Shown piece by piece: positions 20,323 to 28,600 of a stretch of 64,000 nucleotides of DNA; the stretch's first letter is position 1; each line of letters opens with the position of its first letter. A program made the position numbers and the translations under genes. Where the stretch lies: NCBI GenBank assembly GCA_018780645.1, contig JADMJJ010000019.1, forward strand, positions 22,503-86,502. The letters are read 5' to 3'. This DNA comes from Burkholderiaceae bacterium (GTDB lineage: Bacteria > Pseudomonadota > Gammaproteobacteria > Burkholderiales > Burkholderiaceae_C). Below the pieces are notes generated by a model, which worked only from the letters and a program-made list of their open reading frames with translations, made no database searches and had not been told where the DNA came from.

Positions 20323-20347
20323 CTCCGTCGCCCGGCCCCACCCATCT

Positions 20348-21595
20348 ATGCCCGCACCACAACACCACGCACTCAAAGCCTTGGACGACGAATGCCAGCG
20401 CGCGTTGGCCCTGCAGCAGCGCCAGCAGCTGCCGCAGGCCGAAGCGCTGTACCGCAAGCTGCTGAAGCGCGCGCCAAGACACTTCGACGCCCTGCACCTG
20501 TTCGGCGGCCTGCTGGCGCGCAGCAACCGGCTGGCCGAGGGCATCGCCCTGCTGCAGAGGGCCGCCGAGGTGCGGCCCGACAGCGCCGCCGCCCACAACA
20601 GCCTGGGCATCGCGCTGAGCCTGGAGAAGCGTTTCAACGAGGCCCTGGCCAGCTACGAGCGCTCGCTGGCGCTGAAGCCGCTCAACCCCAAGGCCTGGGC
20701 GAACCGCGGCAAGCTGCTGCGCAAGCTCAAGCGCCCGCAGGACGCGCTGGCCAGTCTGGAGCGCGCGCTGGAGATCGATCCGGATCTGCTGGAGGCCAGG
20801 CTCAACGTCAGCGAGCTGCTGGCCATGCTGTCCGAGCAGCACCCCGACCGCACCGAGGAGTACCGCAAGGCCGCGGCCGATAACTTCCGCAAGGCCATTG
20901 CCCTGGGCGGCAATGCCGAGGAGCTGCGCTACCACCTGGCGGCACTCGGCGCACTGGGCACCGAGGAGGCTCCGGTGGCCTCGCCGCGCCAGTATGTGGC
21001 GACCCTGTTCGACGACTATGCCGACCGCTTCGACGAGCACCTGACTCAGTTGCTGAAGTACCAGACGCCGAAGCTGCTGTGCGACATGATTGAGCGGCTG
21101 GCCTCCCCTCGCAACGCCGACGTGCTGGATCTCGGCTGCGGCACCGGCCTGTGCGGCCCCCTGCTCAAGCCAATGGCGCGGCGCCTGGTCGGCATCGACC
21201 TGTCGAGCAATATGCTGGCCAAGGCGCGGGAGCTGGGTCTCTACGATGAGCTGGTCTGTGCCGAGCTGATCGAGCACCTGCAGCCCCAGCAGGCCTGCCA
21301 GGACCTGGTGCTGGCGGCTGATGTGTTCGTCTATATCGGCGACCTGGCCCCGGTATTCGCTGCCACGCATAGGGCGCTGCGCCCGGGCGGGCACTTCGCC
21401 TTCTCGGTCGAGGCCCACGAGGGCAGCGAAGACTTTGTGCTGCCCCCGACCCGCCGCTTCGCCCATGCCAGGCACTACCTCGAACGGCTGGCCGCCGCCC
21501 AGGGCTTCGAGACCCGGCTGCTGGAGGGCGCCAAGCTGCGCGAGAACCGCGGTGAGGCGGTGCTGGGCACCTTGGCGCTGTTCCGCAAGGACTGA
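20348..21595 (+). CDS. TPR-repeat class I SAM-dependent methyltransferase
   Basis: A 415-aa fusion. Residues ~10-180 form about five TPR units (for example FNEALASYERSLALKPLNPKA, PQDALASLERALEIDPDLL). A methyltransferase domain of the TPR-associated type then begins with TLFDDYADRFDEHLTQLLKYQ. SAM-binding motif I is VLDLGCGTGLCGPLL (about residue 260), motif II is LVGIDLSSNMLAKA, and LVLAADVFVYIGDLAPV and ALRPGGHFAFSVE follow. The substrate is unknown. The stop TGA (21593-21595) directly abuts the stop of the convergent hydrolase gene, with no intergenic base. Confidence 0.87.
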   Translation: MPAPQHHALKALDDECQRALALQQRQQLPQAEALYRKLLKRAPRHFDALHLFGGLLARSNRLAEGIALLQRAAEVRPDSAAAHNSLGIALSLEKRFNEALASYERSLALKPLNPKAWANRGKLLRKLKRPQDALASLERALEIDPDLLEARLNVSELLAMLSEQHPDRTEEYRKAAADNFRKAIALGGNAEELRYHLAALGALGTEEAPVASPRQYVATLFDDYADRFDEHLTQLLKYQTPKLLCDMIERLASPRNADVLDLGCGTGLCGPLLKPMARRLVGIDLSSNMLAKARELGLYDELVCAELIEHLQPQQACQDLVLAADVFVYIGDLAPVFAATHRALRPGGHFAFSVEAHEGSEDFVLPPTRRFAHARHYLERLAAAQGFETRLLEGAKLRENRGEAVLGTLALFRKD

Positions 21596-22486
21596 TCAAG
21601 CCGCCAGATTCGCCTTGAAGAAGCCCACCGTGCGCTTCCAGGCCAGATCGGCTGCGGCGGCGTCGAAGCGGGGCGTGGTGTCGTTGTTGAAGCCGTGCTG
21701 GGTGCCCGCGTAGATATGGGCTTCATACTTGACCCCGGCCGCTTTCAGCGCCTCTTCAAAGGCGGGCCAGCCGGCGTTGATGCGCTCATCGACACCGGCA
21801 TAGTGGATCAGCAGCGGCGCCTTGATCCTGGGCACCTCGGCCGCCGCCGGCTGGCCGCCGTAGAAGGGCACGGCCGCGGCCAGCTCGGGCACCTGGGTGG
21901 CCAGATAGTTGGCCATGCCGCCGCCAAAGCAGAAGCCGACCGTGCCGACTTTGCCATTGCCCTCGGCAAAGCCCAGCATCGCGCGGGTGGCGGCCACGAA
22001 GTCGGCGCGGGTCTTGGCACCGTCAAGCTTGCCGAACAACTCGCGCGCCTTGTCTTCGTCGCCCGGGTAGCCGCCCGCGGGCGCCAGCGCGTCCGGGGCG
22101 TAGGCAAGAAAACCGTCCAGGGCCAGGCGGCGGGTGATGTCTTCGATATGGGGGTTCAGGCCGCGGTTCTCATGCACGACGATGACCACCGGCAGCTTGC
22201 CCGTGGCCCGCGCCGGCTTGGCCAGATAGCCCTTGACCTGGCCGTTGCCCAGGGGCGAGTCGAAGCTGAGCGAGCGCGTGGCAATCCTCGGATCGGTGGG
22301 CACCACCCGTTGCGCCTGCGCGAACTGCGGGCTCAGCGCGGCCAGCAGGCCAGCCGCGGCGGCCGTGCCACCGGCGGCGCGCGCGGCCTGGTCGATGAAG
22401 CCGCGCCGGCTCAGGTCACCATGCACATAGCGGTCAAACAGTTGCAGCACGTCGGGCGAAAAGTTCTTGGCGGTCAAACGGGTCAT
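21596..22486 (-). CDS. Dienelactone hydrolase family protein, Tat-exported
   Basis: A 296-aa alpha/beta hydrolase. A Tat-type signal is visible: SRRGFIDQAARAAGGTAAAAG followed by LSPQFAQA with a cleavage-like site near residue 59. The catalytic triad of dienelactone hydrolases is present: Cys in VGFCFGGGMA, Asp in YAGVDERIN and His in GTQHGFNND, with the helper Glu in VVHENRGL. A periplasmic dienelactone-hydrolase-like enzyme of unknown substrate. ATG 22486 has GGAG upstream. It is divergent from the glucan synthase gene. Confidence 0.9.
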   Translation of the reverse strand: MTRLTAKNFSPDVLQLFDRYVHGDLSRRGFIDQAARAAGGTAAAAGLLAALSPQFAQAQRVVPTDPRIATRSLSFDSPLGNGQVKGYLAKPARATGKLPVVIVVHENRGLNPHIEDITRRLALDGFLAYAPDALAPAGGYPGDEDKARELFGKLDGAKTRADFVAATRAMLGFAEGNGKVGTVGFCFGGGMANYLATQVPELAAAVPFYGGQPAAAEVPRIKAPLLIHYAGVDERINAGWPAFEEALKAAGVKYEAHIYAGTQHGFNNDTTPRFDAAAADLAWKRTVGFFKANLAA

Positions 22487-22619
22487 GTCCAGGCTCCTGA
22501 GTAAGGGAAGGGTCGAGCTTGATTGATGGAAGTCGAGCCTGCAAATCCTCGGTGACGGTCCGCTCCACTGTTCGCACCAGGCCGGGGCAAGCCCTGGGAC
22601 TGCGGCAGGACGCGCCATC

Positions 22620-22628
22620 GTCCTACAG
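22620..22628. promoter_or_regulatory. GTCCTACAG motif upstream of the glucan synthase gene
   Basis: This 9-mer lies 66 bp before the ndvB-like start. A weaker inverted partner, AGGAC, is at 22607-22611 (8-bp spacer). The same 9-mer occurs, as a perfect pair, upstream of the DUF1328 gene and once upstream of the Cys-repeat gene. Candidate regulator site, by recurrence only. Confidence 0.35.
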
Positions 22629-22693
22629 CTCGATCCGGGCCGGAGGTGCAAGCTAGGCTCACGCGAGGCGCGGCAGGGCCGGAGGATGGTTTG

Positions 22694-25600
22694 ATGGCAT
22701 TTGGCAAAGTGGTGACAAGGGTCTGGCGCAGGGCAAAAGCAGAACAATGGCTGCAATGGGAGCGCATGAACCCTGGCAGGCTGGACCTTGGCCGCGAGGA
22801 GGCCCCGCTGCGCGAGGCGCTGTTCAGCGCCGATCAGATGGCCGCCCATGGTCTGGCCCTGGCACGAGTGCATCAGCTGGATCCACAGCGCCGTCCCGAC
22901 CGTCTGCTGGCGCGCCTGAGCGCCAACGAAGAGGTGCTCACCGGTGTCGGCAGGGAGCTGGCCGAGGCGGTGGCCGCCGATCTGCCCATCACCCCCGCCG
23001 CCGAGTGGCTGCTCGACAACCTCTATCTGATCGAGGAAGAGATACGCACCGCCCGCCGCCACCTGCCCAAGGGCTACAGCCGCGAGCTGCCCCGCCTGGC
23101 CGCCCGCAGCGGCGACCTGGAGGGCGTGGGCCGGCCGCGCGTCTATGAGCTGGCGCTGCAGGCGATAGCCCATGCTGACGGCAGCCTGAGCCGTGGCACC
23201 CTGAGCCGCTTCGTCGCGGCCTATCAGAGCGTGACGCCACTGACTCTGGGCGAGCTCTGGGCCTTTCCCATCATGCTGCGCCTGGCCTTGATCGAGAACC
23301 TGCGCCGCGTCGGCGTCAGTGTCAGCCTGGGCCGGCAGGACCGCGACGCCGCCGACGCCTGGGCCCAGCGCATGCTCGAGGCCTTGGAGCAGCGTTCCAG
23401 CGACCTGATACTGGTGATCGCCGACATGGCGCGCGCCGCGCCCACGCTCAGCAGCGCCTTTGTGGCCGCCTTTGCCCGCCGGCTGCAGGGCCAGGGGGCG
23501 CAGCTGGCGCTGCCGCTGACCTGGGTCGAGCAGCGCCTGGCCGACCAGGGCCAGAGCATCGAGCAGATGGTGCATCTGCAAAGCCAGTCGCAGGCAGCCA
23601 GCCAGGTCTCTGTCGCCAACAGCATTGGCAGCCTGCGCCTGCTGAGTTCCATCAACTGGCCCGAGTTCGTCGAGAACCTGAGCAATGCCGAGCAGGCCCT
23701 GCGCCGCGACCCCAGCGCCGTCTATGAGCAGATGGACTTCATCACCCGCGACGCCTACCGCCAGGCGGTGGAGCGCCTGGCCCGGCGCAGCGGCCGCAGC
23801 GAGCTTGAGGTGGCCAGCCATGCGGTCGAGCTGGCCGAGCTGGCACAGGAGCGGCTCAGTGACGCACAGGGGCTGGAACGCCAGGGCCATGTCGGCTACT
23901 ACCTGCTGGGCCACGGCCGCTCGGCGCTGGAGCAGTTGCTGGGCCTGCGGGTCAGCCGCTGGCGGGCGCTGCATCCGGGCTGGGCGATGCCGCTGGGCGC
24001 CTATATCGGTGCCGGCCTGGCTGGCGCACTGTTGCTGGCGGTCGGCCCCTTCCTCAAGGTCGCGCTGGGCGCGCAGCTGCCGCCGTGGGCGCTGGTGGGT
24101 GTGGGCCTGCTCCTGCTGCTGGCCACCTGGCAGCTGTCGCTGGCGCTGTTGAACTGGAGCGTCACGCTGTTCGTGCGGCCGCTGGTGCTGCCCCGCATGG
24201 ACTATGCGCTGGGCCTGCCGCCCAGTGCCCGCACCTTGGTGGTGGTGCCGACGATGCTGGGCAGCCCGGCCGGCATCGAGTCGCTGCTTGAAGGCCTGGA
24301 GCTGCGCTTTCTGGCCAATCGCGATGCCCAGCTGCAGTTCGCCCTTCTCACCGATCTGGCCGATGCGCGCGAGGAACACCGTCCCGAGGATGCCGGGCTG
24401 ATCGCCCTGGCCAGCGCCGGCATCTCCGCGCTGAACGTCCGCTATGCCGGCAGCGGCGGCAGCGCACCTTTTCTGCTGCTGCACCGGCCGCGGCGCTGGA
24501 ACGCGCAGCAAGCCCGCTGGATGGGCCGTGAACGCAAGCGCGGCAAGCTGGCCGATCTGAACGCGCTGCTGCGCGGCCGCGCCGATGCCGGACCGGGTGA
24601 AGCCTTCTCGCACCTCGTCGGTGACCGCAGCGCGCTGGCCGCGGTGCGCTATGTGATCACCCTGGACACCGACACCCAGCTGCCGCGCGGCAGCGCCCTG
24701 CAGCTGGCGGCCAGCATGGCCCACCCGCTGAACCGGCCGCGCTTCGGCAGCGGCGTGCAGGCGCGGCGCGTGGTCGAGGGCCATGCCATCCTGCAGCCCC
24801 GCGTCGGTCTGAGCCTGCCCAGCACCGGCCGCTCCGGCTATGCCCGCCTGCATGGCGGCGAGCCCGGCATCGACCCCTACACCCGCGCCGTCTCGGACGT
24901 CTATCAGGACCTGTTCGACGAGGGCTCCTTCATCGGCAAGGGCATTTACGACGTCGATGCCTTCGAGTACGCGCTGGGCGAGCAGCTGCCCGACAACCGC
25001 ATCCTGAGCCATGACCTGCTGGAGGGCTGCTATGCCCGCGCCGGCCTGCTCAGCGATGTGCAGCTGATGGAAGAGGCGCCGCTGCGCTATGGCGCCGATG
25101 TGGCCCGCCGCCACCGCTGGATACGCGGCGACTGGCAGCTGCTGGGCTGGCTGCGCGAGCGCCTGTACCTGCTGCCCGACCGGCCCTTGAACCCGCTGTC
25201 GGCGCTGTCGCGCTGGAAGCTGTTCGACAATCTACGCCGCAGCCTCGGCCCCGCGGTGCTGCTGAGCCTGTTGCTGGTCGGCTGGCTGGCCCTGCCCGAA
25301 CCGGGCCTGTGGACGGTGCGGGTGCTGCTGATCATCGGCCTGGTGCCGCTGACCGCGCAGCTGCTGGATCTGCTGAAACGGCCGTTGAACCTGACCGGCT
25401 TGAATGCTCGCCACGTTGGCGTGCAACCCTTCGGTCACCAGCTGCTGCAGCTCGCGCAGACGCTGGCCTGCCTGCCGCACGAGGCAGCTTACACGCTGCA
25501 TGCCATCGCCGTGACGCTGTGGCGCAGCCTTGCCTCCAAGCGCAATCTGCTCGAATGGACGGCCTCGGCCGATGTGCGCCAGGGTGCGCCGGCCGGCAGC

Positions 25601-28600
25601 CTGCTGGCCCTGGGCCAGACGGCGGCGCGCATGTGGCTGGGGCCGCTGACTGCCGGGCTGACCGGCGTGGCCCTGCTGCGCATGCGCCCCGAGGCGCTGC
25701 CGCTGGCCGCACCGGTGCTGCTGCTGTGGCTGGCCTCGCCGTTGCTGATGTGGTGGCTGGACCGCCCGCTGCGCGCCCGTCGCCCGGCGCTGAGCCATGA
25801 CCAGCAACGCTATCTGCGCACGATGGCGCGCCGCACCTGGGCCTTCTTCGACACCTGCGTAGGCGCCGAAGACAACCATTTGCCGCCCGATAATCTGCAG
25901 GAGCACCCGGTGCCCCGCATTGCCCACCGCACCTCGCCGACGAATATCGGCTTTGCGCTGCTGGCCAATCTGACCGCCCATGACCTGGGCTACATCACCT
26001 TGGCCCAGATGCTGGCCCGCATAGGCGCAACACTTGACACCCTGGAGCGCCTGGAGCGCCACCGCGGCCACTTCCTCAACTGGTACGACACCCAGACCCT
26101 GGAGCCGCTGCGGCCCCGCTATGTGTCGACGGTGGACAGCGGCAATCTGATGGCCCAGCTGCTGACGCTGCGTGGGGGCCTGCTGACGGTGGCCGACGAG
26201 TCGCTGCTGGCGCCGTCCTGGATCGAGGGGCTGTTCGATACCTTTGCGCTGCTGCGCGAGGCCCTGATCGAGGGTGAGTCGACGGTGTCGCTGGAGGCCT
26301 TCGAGCAGGTGCTGCAGCGCTGGTGCGCCAACCCTATCGTCACGCTGGCCGGATTGCGCAGCGCGCTGGAGAGCCTGCATGCCGCCAGCACCGAGCTGCT
26401 GGCCGCGGTGGCCCTGCAGGCGCTGACCGGCGAGGCCAAGCGCTGGGCGCAACGCCTGACCCTGCAATGCCTGGCGGCGCTGGACGAGCTGGCCGACCTG
26501 CTGCCCGACAGTGGCGACTTGCTGGAGCACCCCCACCTCGCGGGCGACGCGAGCTTGCGAGAGCTGGCCGAGCGCAGCGACGCCAGCGAGGCCGCGCAGG
26601 CCTGCCTGGCCCGGCTTGAGGCGCTGGCCGCCCGCGCCGGCGCGCTGTGCGAGATGGAGCAGGGTTTTCTGTACGACAGCTTCCGCCACCAGTTGGTGAT
26701 TGGCTACAACGTCGACGAGCACAGCGCCGACACCGGCTACTACGACCTGCTCGCCTCCGAGGCGCGGCTGGGCGTGTTCGCGGCCATCGCCCTGGGCCAG
26801 TTGCCGCAGGAGAGCTGGTTTGCGCTGGGCCGCCAGCTCAGCACCGTCAATGGCGAGCCGGTGCTGATGTCCTGGAGCGGCTCGATGTTCGAGTACCTGA
26901 TGCCCATGCTGCTGATGCCCAGCGACGCCCACACGCTGCTGGACCAGAGCTGCATGGCGGCAGTGGGCCGGCAGATCGAGTACGGCCGTGAGCGCGGCGT
27001 GCCCTGGGGCATTTCCGAGTCGGGCTACAACGCCACCGATGCGGCGCTGAACTACCAGTACCGCGCCTTTGGCGTGCCCGGCCTGGGCCTGAAGCGCGGT
27101 CTGGCCGAAGACCTGGTGGTGGCGCCCTACGCCAGCATGATGGCCCTGCTGCTGGAGCCGGTGGCGGCCTGCGACAACCTGCAGCGGCTGCAGGCGCTGG
27201 GCGCCAGCGGCGTCTATGGTTTTCACGAGGCGGTGGACTTCACGCCGCTGCGCCTGCCCCGTGGCCAGAGCCATGCGGTGGTGCGCTCATACATGGCCCA
27301 CCATCAGGGCATGGGCCTGCTGGCCATGGCCCAGGTGCTGCGCGGCCCGCGCATGCAGCAGTTCTTCGCGGCCGACCCGCGCCTGCTCGCCACCCTGCCC
27401 CTGCTGCACGAGCGCGTGCCCAAGGGCGTGGTGCAGCACGCGGCCGCAGCGGAGCGCGCGGCGCTGCGCAGCCCCTCGGCCGGCAGCGAGGTGCCGGTGC
27501 GCTGCTTCACCGACCCCAGCACGCCCGCGCCCGAGGTGCATCTGCTGTCCAACGGCAGCTATCACGTGATGGTGACCCAGGCCGGCGGTGGCTACAGCCG
27601 CTACAGGGACATGGCGGTGACCCGCTGGCGCGAAGACAGCACCTGCGACGCCTCCGGCAGCTTCTGCTACCTGCGTGACATTGACAGCGGCGCGCTGTGG
27701 TCCACCGCCCACCAGCCGACCCGAAGCACCGGCAGCCACTACCAGGCCATCTTCTCGGAGGGCCGGGCCGAGTTCCGGCGACGCGACCATGGCATCGAGA
27801 CGCATACCGAGATTGCCGTATCGCCCGAGGATGCGATCGAGCTCAAGCGGGTGCGCATCAAGAACACCAGCCGCAGCACGCGCCAGATCGAGATCACCAG
27901 CTATGCCGAGGTGGTGCTGGCCTCGGCCGCCAGCGATATGCAGCACCCGGCCTTCAGCAAGCTGTTTGTGCAGACCGAGATCCTTGCCGAGACCGGCGCC
28001 CTGCTGTGCAACCGCCGGCCCCGCGCCTCCAATGACGCCTCACCCTGGATGCTGCAGCTGCTGGCCGTGCATGGGGTGCGCGGCAGCAAGGGCGGCACGG
28101 TGTCGCATGAGACCGACCGCGCCCGCTTCATCGGCCGGGGCGGTAGCCTGCAGGAGCCGCTGGCGCTGCGCCAGCGCGGGCCGCTGTCGAACACCGCCGG
28201 CTCGGTGCTGGACCCGGTGGCGGCCAGCCGCTGCGTGGTCACGCTGGGGCCGGACCAGAGCATCATCGTGGACATCGTCATCGGCGTAGCCGACAGCCGC
28301 GACGGCTGCCTGGCCCTGGTCGAGAAATACCGCGACCGGAGCCTGGCCGAGCGCGTGTTCGAGCTGGCCTGGACGCACAGCCAGGTGGTGCAGCGCCAGC
28401 TCAACAGCAGCGAGGCCGAGGTGCAGCTCTATGCGCGCCTGGCCAGCGCGGTGATCTTCAACCAGAGCACCCTGCGCGCCGACGCCGCCATCATCAAGCA
28501 GAACCGCCGCGGCCAGTCGGGCCTTTGGGGCTACACGATCTCGGGCGATCTGCCCATCGTGCTGGTGCAGATCGGCGACATCGCCCATATCGAGCTGGTG

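Noticed and set aside
22487..25114. Upstream extension of the dienelactone hydrolase frame across the 5' part of the glucan synthase gene
   Set aside because: Antisense to clear GT84 coding sequence; the true start is the ATG at 22486 followed by a Tat signal.
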